Shown piece by piece: positions 43,921 through 52,293 of a stretch of DNA of 64,000 bases. Each line of letters starts with the position of its first letter. The stretch's first letter is position 1. The notes beneath the pieces were generated by a model. That model was not told the origin of the DNA, did not search any database, and saw only the letters and a list, made by a program, of their open reading frames with translations. A program made the position numbers and the translations under genes. This DNA comes from Kaistella jeonii (GTDB taxonomy: Bacteria > Bacteroidota > Bacteroidia > Flavobacteriales > Weeksellaceae), in contig NZ_JSYL01000007.1 in assembly GCF_000812865.1 (NCBI RefSeq), positions 124,001 to 188,000 of the forward strand, in the 5' to 3' direction.

Positions 43921-44187
43921 TATAAAGTTAAGGTTAATAAGATTTTAGAATAATCCTATTTAATTAAAGGATTACATAAAAATTCCAAATCCCAATTCTT
44001 TATACCATATTTGAAGCCCCTGCAAAAGCAATTGATAATCTCTCTACTTTTACATAAAACAATGAGTTGAAAACTGAAAAATCTAATAATCATGCACAAA
44101 AAAAAACAGCTGAAGTAAATTAAACCAAAATTTAATTTAAAAAACTTCCCCACTCAACCTCAACCTTAACCTCAACCTCGCCTCAAT
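43921..44187. other. Intergenic between glyA and the four-helix-bundle gene
   Basis: No gene; a 65-aa frame at 43956-44153 has no family features. At 44153-44187 a CCTCAACCTTAACCTCAACC array runs up to the glyA stop. Confidence 0.65.
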
Positions 44188-45453
44188 CTAGTAATTAAAC
44201 AACGCTTTCCCTTCCATCATCTGATTTACTTTTTTGCGAACCTCAGCGATTTTGTTCTCATCATTGATATTCATTACGACATCATTGATGAAGCCGGCAA
44301 GAATTTCCATATCGGCTTCTTTTAAACCTCTTGTCGTGATAGCAGCAGTTCCGAGACGGATTCCGGATGTGGTGAAGGCTGATTTATCATCAAACGGTAC
44401 CATATTTTTGTTACACGTAATATCAGCTTTTACCAGAGCTTTTTCAGTTTCTTTACCATTCACATTTTTATTGCGAAGATCAACCAACATGAGGTGATTA
44501 TCAGTTCCACCACTTACAATATCAAATCCGTTGGTGATCATGGCTTTTGCTAAAGCTCTTGCATTGGCAACAACCTGTTTCGCGTACACTTCAAATTTCG
44601 GATCAATGGCTTCCGCAAATGCGACCGCTTTTCCGGCAATGACATGTTCTAATGGTCCACCCTGAATTCCTGGGAATACAGAACTGTCCAGAACCTGACT
44701 CATCATCTTAATTTCACCTTTTGGAGTTTTATGTCCGTACGTGTTTTCGAAATCTTTGCCCATCATGATCAATCCACCTCTTGGTCCGCGCAAAGTTTTG
44801 TGAGTCGTAGTCGTTACGACGTGGCAATGTTCGAAGGGTGAACTCAATAATCCTTTAGCAATTAATCCGGCTGGATGTGCAATATCTGCCCATAATGTCG
44901 CTCCAACTTCATCTGCAACTTCACGGAATTTTTTGAAATCTAAATCTCTGGAATAGGCAGAATACCCTGCAATCAACATTTTCGGTTTTACTTCTAAAGC
45001 TTTCTGACGCATCGCATCGTAGTCTATCAAACCACTTTCGCGATCTACACCATAAAAATTTGCACTGTATTGAATTCCAGAAAAGTTTACAAATGAGCCG
45101 TGAGTTAAATGACCTCCCATGGACAGATCAAGTCCTAAAATTTTATCACCTGGTTTCAATATGGAAAGGTAGATCGCTGCATTGGCTTGAGAACCGGAAT
45201 GAGGCTGAACATTGGCATAATCTACACCAAACAGTTCTTTTGCTCTTTCGATGGCCAAAGTTTCCACTTCATCTACAACTTCACAACCACCGTAATATCT
45301 TCTACCCGGGTATCCTTCTGCATATTTATTGGTCAGCACACTTCCGACTGCTTTCATCACGTTATCTGAAACAAAATTTTCAGAGGCGATGAGTTCGATG
45401 CCGTGAGTTTGTCTTTGTCTTTCCTGTTCGATAAGGTCAAAAATTGGATCCAT
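44188..45453 (-). CDS. glyA: Serine hydroxymethyltransferase
   Basis: 421 aa from the ATG at 45453 ([20 protein letters not shown]). The frame stays open to 45624, but that part is repeat-coded and lies upstream of the -7 box at 45498-45505, so it is not translated if that promoter is used. The PLP-binding Lys is in [16 protein letters not shown] (~219); [14 protein letters not shown] and [16 protein letters not shown] are the other signatures. It converts serine and tetrahydrofolate to glycine and 5,10-methylene-THF. Full length, no defects seen. Confidence 0.95.
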   Translation of the reverse strand: MDPIFDLIEQERQRQTHGIELIASENFVSDNVMKAVGSVLTNKYAEGYPGRRYYGGCEVVDEVETLAIERAKELFGVDYANVQPHSGSQANAAIYLSILKPGDKILGLDLSMGGHLTHGSFVNFSGIQYSANFYGVDRESGLIDYDAMRQKALEVKPKMLIAGYSAYSRDLDFKKFREVADEVGATLWADIAHPAGLIAKGLLSSPFEHCHVVTTTTHKTLRGPRGGLIMMGKDFENTYGHKTPKGEIKMMSQVLDSSVFPGIQGGPLEHVIAGKAVAFAEAIDPKFEVYAKQVVANARALAKAMITNGFDIVSGGTDNHLMLVDLRNKNVNGKETEKALVKADITCNKNMVPFDDKSAFTTSGIRLGTAAITTRGLKEADMEILAGFINDVVMNINDENKIAEVRKKVNQMMEGKALFNY

Positions 45454-45497
45454 AGTGTATAATTGATGTTTTATTTTAAATTTCTTTAATGAAGATT

Positions 45498-45505
45498 CAA
45501 ATTTA
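45498..45505 (-). promoter_or_regulatory. -7 box TAAATTTG for glyA
   Basis: Exact TAnnTTTG 44 bp before the ATG at 45453; it fixes the start downstream of the repeat-coded extension. Confidence 0.6.
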
Positions 45506-45534
45506 TGGAAATTTTCGGGAAGATTTTGGAGTAG

Positions 45535-45615
45535 GCCGGAAAATGTTGGATGATGGATGATGGATGTTGGATGGTTGATGTTGGATGATGGATGATGGAT
45601 GATGGATGATGATGC
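45535..45615. repeat. ATGTTGGATGATGGATG array upstream of glyA
   Basis: Irregular run of GGATGATGGATGATGGATGT, TGGATGGTTGATGTTGG and GATGATGGATGATGGATGAT (plus strand). Units of 7-10 bp, G-rich on plus, C-rich on the glyA coding strand. The rest of 45616-45807 shows no gene. Confidence 0.85.
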
Positions 45616-45807
45616 TACAACCAAATATTACCTATTACCAAGGATTGGATCAATTATTTTGATCTGTTGTTTTTTAAAATTAATCAATGCGATCTGAAAA
45701 TTCCCCAGGATTGTTTCACTGTGAATAATTCTTATATGGATTAAGTTTTAATACTTTCGTGGTTTTAAATCTTGCTTTTTCCTTATTTTCGCGAAATAAT
45801 GCTAAGC

Positions 45808-46302
45808 ATGAAGATAGGAGATTTGGTTTCCGTTATTGACGATCAATTGAAAGGAAAAATCGTAGCGGTAAACGCAAAAAAAGTGATCATCGAAGATGAA
45901 CATGGTTTTGAATATGAATATCATTCATCGGAATTGGTATTGCAGGAAGCAGCGATTTATGACCAGATAAAAACCATCCAGAAAAAAGAAGTTTCAAAAT
46001 CGATTTCTAAAAAACACGATAAAAAGCCGTTCGTTCTGGATCTCCATTTCGAAAATGTCGTAAAAAAGGACGCTGATTACGATTCTTTCGAAAGGCTTTT
46101 TCTCCAAAAAGAAAAACTGATACAAACCATCGATTATTGCCGGAAAAACAACCTGAAAAAATTAGAAATCATCCACGGAATTGGTGACGGCGTATTGCAA
46201 CAAATGGTCCATGAAGTCTTAGAAAACCAAACCAATCTGGAGTTTCATAACAAAGAAATACTGCACCATCAATCAGGTACAGTATTGGTTTATTTTCGTT
46301 GA
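45808..46302 (+). CDS. Smr-domain protein (MutS2-C-terminal-like)
   Basis: 164 aa from the ATG at 45808 (MKIGDLVSVIDDQLKGKIVA); an upstream in-frame ATG at 45799 is possible. A small KOW/SH3-like beta domain covers 1-60. The Smr domain has FVLDLHFENV (His in DLH), KLEIIHGIGDGVLQQMV (HGxGxG-like) and TLEFHNKEILHHQSGTVLVYF. Smr domains are nucleic-acid nicking or binding modules, and this short form is common in Bacteroidota. A variant -7 box (TATTTTCG) ends ~15 bp before the ATG. Confidence 0.84.
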   Translation: MKIGDLVSVIDDQLKGKIVAVNAKKVIIEDEHGFEYEYHSSELVLQEAAIYDQIKTIQKKEVSKSISKKHDKKPFVLDLHFENVVKKDADYDSFERLFLQKEKLIQTIDYCRKNNLKKLEIIHGIGDGVLQQMVHEVLENQTNLEFHNKEILHHQSGTVLVYFR

Positions 46303-46421
46303 ATTCCGAGGTTCGGGTCGCAAAAACCTGTCATTGCGAGGAGAAACGACGAAGCAACCCTTCTCACCAGACAATTTCACGATCTTCAATCCTCCATCTC
46401 CCATCTCCCTTCTTCCCTCCT

Positions 46422-46727
46422 CTAACTTTCCACAAATTTAAAAGCGGTTGCGTAAAATTTTCCTTTTTTGATCTCTCCGCTTACAACTGCTTTTTTAATC
46501 ATTTTGCAATAACCGTCATCAGCGTGAGCATCACCAAAAACTTTTTTATCCATTCCTTCTACAGGATAAAGATTGCCATCGATTTTTACAAATACTGCGC
46601 AACCTTTTTCAGATTTCACTTTGAACTGACACATTCCGCAAGCCGCGTCAACAGTTTGGTTTTCGATTTTCTGAGCAAAAATGGTTACCGAAAACATCAG
46701 TAAAAAAACAAAAAATACTTTTTTCAT
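46422..46727 (-). CDS. DUF6370-like small secreted Cys protein
   Basis: 101 aa. Signal peptide MKKVFFVFLLMFSVTIFAQ, then VDAACGMCQFKVKSEKGCAV with a CxxC pair, a third Cys in KGC and a fourth in DGYCKMIKKA. The pattern GDAHADDGYC and KKGKFYATAFK fits DUF6370, a Bacteroidota family of unknown function. A CxxC plus GDAH suggests metal or redox chemistry, but this is not shown. Confidence 0.75.
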   Translation of the reverse strand: MKKVFFVFLLMFSVTIFAQKIENQTVDAACGMCQFKVKSEKGCAVFVKIDGNLYPVEGMDKKVFGDAHADDGYCKMIKKAVVSGEIKKGKFYATAFKFVES

Positions 46728-46868
46728 AATCTATAAATTTTAGTAATAATTTAAAAAAACAACTTCTTTTAGTCCTTGGTAAAGATAGTAATTACCTGTT
46801 GAAAGAGGGAATGATTTTGCTCATAAGCATCTAAAATTGAGAAAATTTCAAAAGCCGATTAATTTTAA

Positions 46869-46876
46869 TAAATTTG
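46869..46876 (+). promoter_or_regulatory. -7 box TAAATTTG for DUF3822-rsmD
   Basis: Exact TAnnTTTG 12 bp before the ATG at 46889, so the leader is only a few nucleotides long. Confidence 0.65.
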
Positions 46877-46888
46877 CGCTCGTAAAGC

Positions 46889-47611
46889 ATGGAACAACTC
46901 AAATTACTTTTTACAAAAGACGGTATTCAAAACCAAATTTTAAGAAACAAAAATGTTTCCGCTGAAAATTCTTTTTTTAGAGAGGAAGAATCTCCTGAAA
47001 ATTTCCTGTCCGAAAAACTGGAGGGAATTTTGGCGCAGAAAAATTTCAATGAAATTACGGTGATCTCTGCACTGAATCATTTTACGCTAATGCCGGAAGG
47101 TTTTTCCCAGCATGATCTAGGATTCGATCTAATTGCTTTCAATGCACCTGTTGATCGGGAAAAAGAGGAGCTCATGCTATCCGTCAATAAGAAATTTGGC
47201 GTTCAGTTTTATTATACTTTTCCGAAATCTGTCTATGACCAAATTAAAAGTCTGGCGATTCCGACGAAGTTTAATTTTTCAGGCGAACAATTCCTGAATA
47301 ACATTTCTGTAAAAAATAAAAAAGAGATCCACATTAACCTCTATCACCATCAATGTGAATTTTTCGCTTTTGACCAGAGAAAAGTGATTCTTTATAACAA
47401 TTTGGACGTGACTTCGGAAGTTGATTTTTTATATTTCATCATGTTTACCTTAAGTAAAATCAGTTTTGGAACGGACGAAACCCAATTCTTTGTCTATGGC
47501 GAAACGACAGAAAATGAAACTTTTATTTCAGAATTAAAGAAGTTTGTGAAGAATCTGAAGATCGTTTATGATAATATTCCGCGGAAGAACTTTGTGCTGA
47601 ATGCTGGGTGA
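46889..47611 (+). CDS. DUF3822 family protein
   Basis: 240 aa. An ASKHA-like beta/alpha pattern: FNEITVISALNHFTLMPEGF, DLIAFNAPVDREKEELMLSV, KEIHINLYHHQCEFFAFDQR and FVYGETTENETFISELKKF. DUF3822 is normally directly followed by rsmD in this phylum (from memory). Here a four-helix-bundle gene and two short-unit arrays lie between. The last codons run into a GGGTGATGG array that supplies the stop. Confidence 0.82.
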   Translation: MEQLKLLFTKDGIQNQILRNKNVSAENSFFREEESPENFLSEKLEGILAQKNFNEITVISALNHFTLMPEGFSQHDLGFDLIAFNAPVDREKEELMLSVNKKFGVQFYYTFPKSVYDQIKSLAIPTKFNFSGEQFLNNISVKNKKEIHINLYHHQCEFFAFDQRKVILYNNLDVTSEVDFLYFIMFTLSKISFGTDETQFFVYGETTENETFISELKKFVKNLKIVYDNIPRKNFVLNAG

Positions 47612-47632
47612 TGGGTGATGGGTGATGGGTGA
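47600..47632. repeat. GGGTGATGG array at the DUF3822 stop
   Basis: GCTGGGTGATGGGTGATGGG then TGATGGGTGAC, i.e. about four 8-bp units, the first including the DUF3822 stop codon. Confidence 0.85.
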
Positions 47633-47682
47633 CAATTTCGGAGTATTAAATTTGATTTTGTAATTTTATATAAAAATACAAG

Positions 47683-48036
47683 ATGAGTTTCAAATTTGAG
47701 AAGCTGATTATTTGGCAAGACTCCATGAGTTTCGCTGAAAAGATTTACCATTGCTCCTCAAAATTTCCGAAAGATGAAGTTTTTAATCTTATTTCACAAA
47801 TCAGAAGAGCTTCCGATTCTATCGCTTTAAACATATCAGAAGGCAGCATTTTGCAAAGTAATCCTGAGTTTAGAAGATTTTTAGGATATTCAATTCGTTC
47901 CATCGCAGAAGTTGTAACCTTTCTTTACAAAGCAAAATACAGAAAATATATTACAGAAGAAACATTTACAGAACTGTATAATGAATCATATAAAATTATC
48001 AATCATATCGTCGCCTTTAGAAATAAATTAAATTAA
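47683..48036 (+). CDS. Four-helix-bundle protein (S23-like), second copy
   Basis: 117 aa. FEKLIIWQDSMSFAEKIYHC, then FNLISQIRRASDSIALNISE, GSILQSNPEFRRFLGYSIRS and a final YKIINHIVAFRNK helix. It shares the SQIRRA-.SI..NISEG core with the protein at 43488-43862 but is otherwise diverged. It is bounded by G-rich units (47600-47632) and C-rich units (48050-48098) and interrupts the usual DUF3822-rsmD neighbourhood. Confidence 0.88.
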   Translation: MSFKFEKLIIWQDSMSFAEKIYHCSSKFPKDEVFNLISQIRRASDSIALNISEGSILQSNPEFRRFLGYSIRSIAEVVTFLYKAKYRKYITEETFTELYNESYKIINHIVAFRNKLN

Positions 48037-48049
48037 ATTTGCTTTCTCG

Positions 48050-48098
48050 TGCATCAATCACCAACATCCAGCATCAAACACCTAACATCCAGCACCTA
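48050..48098. repeat. CACCAACATCCAGCATC array upstream of rsmD
   Basis: CATCAATCACCAACATCCAG, CATCAAACACCTAACATCCA and GCACCTAAAAC run directly into the rsmD ATG at 48103. Units of 7-9 bp, C-rich on the coding strand. Confidence 0.8.
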
Positions 48099-48102
48099 AA
48101 AC

Positions 48103-48714
48103 ATGTACAGAATAATCAGTGGCCAATGGAAAGCCAAAAGAATTTCCGCTCCGAAAAATTTCGATGTGAGACCAACAACTGATTTCGCAAAAGAAGCTTT
48201 GTTCAGTATTATTGAAAACCGTTACCGACTCGATTTCGGTTCGATTTCCGTGCTCGATTTGTTTGCTGGAATTGGTTCAATTTCTTTGGAGTTTGCGTCG
48301 AGAGAGTGTAAAGATGTGACTTCGGTGGAAATGAATCCGAAACATTCGGCTTTTATCAATTCTACGGCAACTGAATTGGAAATGGGATCGCAGATCAATG
48401 TGCAGAGAGCTGATGTTTTTGAGTATTTAAAGAAAAATAGAAAGCGAAAATCTTACGAAATCATCGTTGCCGATCCTCCTTTCGAAACAGAGATCATCAA
48501 GTACAACGAATTGATTTCCTTGGTTTTAAATAATAATTATCTAAAAGAAAATGGCGTATTTATTTTAGAACATCAAAGCCGCACGAAATTGGAACATTCC
48601 AATTTAATCGACACCCGAAAATATGGCAATGTGAGTTTTTCTTTCTTTAAACCGAATGAACAGCAACCAGAAACAAACAATCCGGAAGAAGAACAAGATT
48701 CGACAACCTTATAA
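48103..48714 (+). CDS. rsmD: 16S rRNA (guanine(966)-N(2))-methyltransferase
   Basis: 203 aa. MYRIISGQWKAKRISAPKNF, RPTTDFAKEALFSIIENRY, SAM-binding VLDLFAGIGSISLEFASRE and the catalytic VADPPFE (DPPF). The C-terminal ~20 residues are a charged extension (NNPEEEQDSTTL). It methylates G966 of 16S rRNA in 30S assembly. Confidence 0.93.
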   Translation: MYRIISGQWKAKRISAPKNFDVRPTTDFAKEALFSIIENRYRLDFGSISVLDLFAGIGSISLEFASRECKDVTSVEMNPKHSAFINSTATELEMGSQINVQRADVFEYLKKNRKRKSYEIIVADPPFETEIIKYNELISLVLNNNYLKENGVFILEHQSRTKLEHSNLIDTRKYGNVSFSFFKPNEQQPETNNPEEEQDSTTL

Positions 48715-48833
48715 ACGGAATTTGTACAAGAGTGAAAATCTATAGATTTTCCAATGTTTTTTGTTCTTTTTTAAAGATTGACCTTAAACTTTTGATCAAT
48801 TTTATCTTTTGTGACTTTTGTGGTTAAAAGACT
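48715..48833. other. Convergent gap with an 18-bp perfect palindrome
   Basis: GAAAATCTATAGATTTTC at 48734-48751 followed by T-rich sequence may terminate rsmD. GACTTTTGTGGTTAAAAGAC-type sequence near the murI end recurs at ~45760-45775. Confidence 0.5.
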
Positions 48834-49664
48834 TTAGAGCACCTTCATTTCTAAATCAATGCTTTTTCCAAAGAATTTCTTAGAGATTTTTTCGAAGTTT
48901 TTAGTGATGTCTGAAAGATAAAAATGATATTTCGGTTTTGGATTATTCTCATTTAAGAGATGGTGTTTTTCCAGAATCATTTTCAGCTGATTCGCCACAA
49001 TACTTGGAGAATCAATGACGCGAACGCGGTTTCCGTAATACTGTTTGATTTCATTGATCAAAAGTGGATAATGCGTACAGCCCAAAATAAGCGTTTCTAT
49101 ATTCTTTAATTTATTGTTGCTCAGATAATTATAAATTATAGAATGCGTGATCGGATGGTTTCTAAAACCCTCCTCAATGGCAGGAACTAAAAGTGGTGTC
49201 GCGAGTTCATCAACCTTGATAAACTTATTGTGTTTTCGAATGGATTTTTTATAAAGTCCAGAATTTACCGTGGCTTTCGTCGCAATGACTCCGACATTAT
49301 TGTGAATCTCGTAGGATACTTTTTCAGCAACCGGATTGATCACATCAATGACCGGAACTTTTTCATTCACCAGTTCTAAAACTTCTTTTAAAGCATTTGC
49401 GGTGGCAGAATTACACGCTATGACGATGGCTTTACAATTTTTTTCCAAAAGAAAAGCCGTAATTTTCGTGGAATAGCCGACAATTGCTTCTCTCGATTTA
49501 TCACCATAAGGAAGATGTTTGGTGTCCCCAAAATAGATGAGATCCTCGTTTGGCAACAATCTTTTGATTTCTTTGGCGACGGTTAATCCACCCACTCCGG
49601 AATCAAAAATTCCAATCGGTTGTTTTGCGGAAAGATGGCTGAAATCCTGTTTTTTAGTTTTCAA
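48834..49664 (-). CDS. murI: Glutamate racemase
   Basis: 276 aa. IGIFDSGVGGLTVAKEIKRL, FGDTKHLPYG, catalytic Cys in VIACNSATAN and the second in LGCTHYPLL. It makes D-glutamate for peptidoglycan. I place the start at the TTG at 49664: the open frame reaches 49691, but its extra nine codons lie inside and just after the -7 box at 49681-49688, so they cannot be in the mRNA from that promoter. This gives a very short leader and a TTG start. Confidence 0.93.
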   Translation of the reverse strand: MKTKKQDFSHLSAKQPIGIFDSGVGGLTVAKEIKRLLPNEDLIYFGDTKHLPYGDKSREAIVGYSTKITAFLLEKNCKAIVIACNSATANALKEVLELVNEKVPVIDVINPVAEKVSYEIHNNVGVIATKATVNSGLYKKSIRKHNKFIKVDELATPLLVPAIEEGFRNHPITHSIIYNYLSNNKLKNIETLILGCTHYPLLINEIKQYYGNRVRVIDSPSIVANQLKMILEKHHLLNENNPKPKYHFYLSDITKNFEKISKKFFGKSIDLEMKVL

Positions 49665-49680
49665 GGTGACGAAGTTTATG

Positions 49681-49688
49681 CAAAAATA
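49681..49688 (-). promoter_or_regulatory. -7 box TATTTTTG for murI
   Basis: Exact TAnnTTTG 16 bp before the TTG start at 49664. Confidence 0.65.
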
Positions 49689-49710
49689 CAAATTTAAGAG
49701 TCAAGAATAA

Positions 49711-50011
49711 GAAGAGCCAGGGAAAAAGTAAAAAGAGCCAAGTGAAGTTAATGGTCAATAAGTGTGAATGGTGAATTTTAAACTGCTTTTATTTAATAAA
49801 GAAAGTTAATGTTGGATTCTTAAGCGATTTCTAATTAACTACAAAAGTCATAAAAGATGAATGTTTTTAAGTTAGGCAAAAAATTAAAAAAATTGGTTTG
49901 AACTACAATTTTCAAAAGAAATCTTAGGAACATTAACTTCTTAACCGAAAATCCTACTGTTGAATTTTTAACCTCGAAACTTGAAACTCGCGTCTCGTAT
50001 CTCGCATCTCT
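49711..50011. other. Intergenic with short-unit array, no gene
   Basis: 49711-49780: AGAGCCAGGGAAAAAGTAAA, AAGAGCCAAGTGAAGTTAAT, GGTCAATAAGTGTGAATGG (members of two array families). 49781-49970 is unremarkable AT-rich sequence. 49970-50011 has an ACTCGCGTCTCGTATCTCGC run next to the hemW stop. Confidence 0.6.
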
Positions 50012-51136
50012 CTAAACAATAAACAAATCCGAAGCAATTCCATCCGCGAGAAACCAGTGTTTTTCCGGAATCGTCAGATGATCATTTTCGATTTTTAACA
50101 ATCCGTCTTCGACTTTGGTTCTGATTTCACTTTGGAAGTATTCTAAAAGTTCTGCGCTGAATTTTTCCTTTAATGAAAACAAATTAACGCCCCAAATTGT
50201 TCTTAAACCGATCATCAACATTTCATTGAACTGGTCTTTTTCAGATAAAATTTCGGTTTCGTTTGCTAATTTATTTTGATTCAGAGAATTAATATACAAT
50301 TGGTTATTCGCAATATTCCAGCTTCTTTCGTTGCGACCGTTGTAAGAATGTGCGGAAGGTCCGATTCCTAAGTATTCCTCATATTTCCAATAAGCCGAAT
50401 TATGTTTGGAATGAAAACCGGGCTTTCCAAAATTGGAGATCTCATAGTGATCAAAACCATGATCTTTCAAAAAATCCGTCATGTAAAAGAATTCCTGATG
50501 TTGCTCAGCTTCTTTCGGTGCTGCGATCTTTCCTTGCGAAATCCAGGTATTTAAAGCTGTTTTTGGTTCCACCGTTAAAGCGTAAGACGAAACGTGCGGA
50601 ACTTGAAGTTCTATTGTTTTCCGTAGATTTTTTTTCCAGATCTCAAAATTGGAAGTTGACGAACCGTAAATTAAATCGATGCTGATATTTTCAAAACCAA
50701 AATCCTGAGCTCTTTTAATGGAACTTTCTGCTTCACCAGAATTATGGGCGCGGTTCATCATTTTCAAATCTTCATCAAAGAAACTTTGGGTTCCGATTGA
50801 CAAACGGTTAAAGGGAGTATGTGATAAATCTTTCAAAAAGTTTTTATCCAGATCATCGGGATTGGCTTCAAGCGTAATTTCGATATTGGAATCAAAGGAA
50901 AAATATTTTAAAACCTCATCAACAATCGATTGAAGTTCATCAACTTTAAGAATAGAAGGCGTTCCACCACCGAAATAAAGAGATTTTAAATTCTTGTTTT
51001 CCAACTCCTCTTTACGAAGAAAAATTTCCTTTTTTATCGCAGCAATCATATCTTCCTTATAATTTAAAGAAGTAGAAAAATGGAAATTACAGTAACTGCA
51101 TTTTTGCTTGCAGAAAGGAATATGGAGGTAAATCAT
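50012..51136 (-). CDS. hemW: Radical SAM heme chaperone HemW (coproporphyrinogen oxidase-like)
   Basis: 374 aa. The radical-SAM cluster is C9-x3-C13-x2-C16 (FCKQKCSYCNFH), with no extra CxF Cys, as HemW rather than HemN. LYFGGGTPSILKVDELQSIV, TLEANPDDL, RLSIGTQSFFDEDLKMMNRA and a C-terminal HemN_C domain follow. It binds heme and delivers it to respiratory enzymes. Ordinary ATG start; repeats of the GAATGGTGAAT type lie just upstream (51140-51225). Confidence 0.9.
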   Translation of the reverse strand: MIYLHIPFCKQKCSYCNFHFSTSLNYKEDMIAAIKKEIFLRKEELENKNLKSLYFGGGTPSILKVDELQSIVDEVLKYFSFDSNIEITLEANPDDLDKNFLKDLSHTPFNRLSIGTQSFFDEDLKMMNRAHNSGEAESSIKRAQDFGFENISIDLIYGSSTSNFEIWKKNLRKTIELQVPHVSSYALTVEPKTALNTWISQGKIAAPKEAEQHQEFFYMTDFLKDHGFDHYEISNFGKPGFHSKHNSAYWKYEEYLGIGPSAHSYNGRNERSWNIANNQLYINSLNQNKLANETEILSEKDQFNEMLMIGLRTIWGVNLFSLKEKFSAELLEYFQSEIRTKVEDGLLKIENDHLTIPEKHWFLADGIASDLFIV

Positions 51137-51139
51137 TTT

Positions 51140-51225
51140 TAAGAAGAGCCAAGTATTGTAGGGACAAGTCGCGACTTGTCAAAGAGTCAAAGGAAATGAA
51201 TGGTGAATGGTGAATGACGAATTTT
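51140..51225. repeat. Short-unit array upstream of hemW
   Basis: AAGAGCCAAGTATTG, a small inverted repeat GACAAGTCGCGACTTGTC (51161-51178) and GAATGGTGAATGGTGAATGA. Confidence 0.7.
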
Positions 51226-51293
51226 TTAATATTTAACACAACCGATAACTTATCATTTTATCATTAAAAAACACGCTAATCAAAAACATGCAA

Positions 51294-52244
51294 TTAATAT
51301 CGGTATCCTCTCGTATTAATAAAGTTTTCGAATTTGTAACCGACACTGAGCATGAAACTGCTTCCGGCGTATTGTTGGATGTCTGAAAGTCCGAAATTGT
51401 AACTCGCACCGAAAAAGAAATTACTCACCGTAGCTTTGATGATAGGAGAAATCCCCAGGTTTTGGCTGCCAAACTGATTGCTGGAAGTTCGCATACTTGC
51501 GCCCGCGGAAAATGAATTTTTGTCTGACAAAACAGTTCCCATTAAATTTAAATCCATAATTCGTGAAGAATTGGTATTGAAATTCATTAATACCGAAGGC
51601 GTCACAAATATATCCTCATTCAGATAAAAATCATAACCGGTATTGATGATAAATTTGGTAGGTTCTGGCTCAATTCCATTGACAATAGGAATATCGTTGG
51701 TTAAGGCAATATCATTTACAGAAACTCCTGCAAAAAAGTTTCGGTACGTAATCGCCAATCCTAAATTGGCATAGACCAAAAATAAAGAATTAGTATCAGA
51801 AGCCAGCGTTGGATCACCCGGATCTTTTGGATTCAGCATCGCCAAATCGATATTCATATTGTAAAAACTCACATTAGTACCAAAGGAAAACTGACTTTTT
51901 CGCTCGCCATCGTCATCAATTGGTATAAAATAAGAAGCTCCTGCAGAAATTCCGTTGGAAGAAATAGGACCATTTTGATCGCGGAAAAAAGACAAACCTG
52001 CTCCTACCCGATCGAAAACATTGGCATGCATTCCGACAGACTGCACATTTGGAGACTGGTCAAACTGCGAAAACTGCTTCTGATAGTTCATATTCAGCAC
52101 CACATCGTCGGTTTTACCATAAAGCGCAGGGTTGAAAAGGAAGTCGCCTTCAATCAAATATTGTTGGTAATAAGGCAGTGTTTCCTGGCTTTTGTAGATT
52201 CCTAAAAAAACAACCACGAAAATTAACGTATATATTTTTCTCAT
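51294..52244 (-). CDS. PorP/SprF family type IX secretion system membrane protein
   Basis: 316 aa. Signal peptide MRKIYTLIFVVVFLGIYKSQ, then the family opening LPYYQQYLIEGDFLFNPALY, with VVLNMNYQKQFSQFDQSPNV and a barrel of alternating strands ending in FMLSVGYKFENFINTRGYRY. PorP/SprF proteins are outer-membrane anchors for gliding adhesins and T9SS cargo. No adhesin gene lies next to it in this window, so it stands alone. Confidence 0.9.
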   Translation of the reverse strand: MRKIYTLIFVVVFLGIYKSQETLPYYQQYLIEGDFLFNPALYGKTDDVVLNMNYQKQFSQFDQSPNVQSVGMHANVFDRVGAGLSFFRDQNGPISSNGISAGASYFIPIDDDGERKSQFSFGTNVSFYNMNIDLAMLNPKDPGDPTLASDTNSLFLVYANLGLAITYRNFFAGVSVNDIALTNDIPIVNGIEPEPTKFIINTGYDFYLNEDIFVTPSVLMNFNTNSSRIMDLNLMGTVLSDKNSFSAGASMRTSSNQFGSQNLGISPIIKATVSNFFFGASYNFGLSDIQQYAGSSFMLSVGYKFENFINTRGYRY

Positions 52245-52267
52245 AATTAATGATGCGTGAATTTCCG

Positions 52268-52275
52268 CAAATATA
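52268..52275 (-). promoter_or_regulatory. -7 box TATATTTG for porP/sprF
   Basis: Exact TAnnTTTG 23 bp before the ATG at 52244. Confidence 0.6.
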
Positions 52276-52293
52276 AAAAAACTTTTACTGGAA

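Noticed and set aside
45454-45624. 57-residue N-terminal extension of GlyA
   Set aside because: Encoded by the array upstream of the -7 box; the normal GlyA start MDPIFDL lies at 45453.
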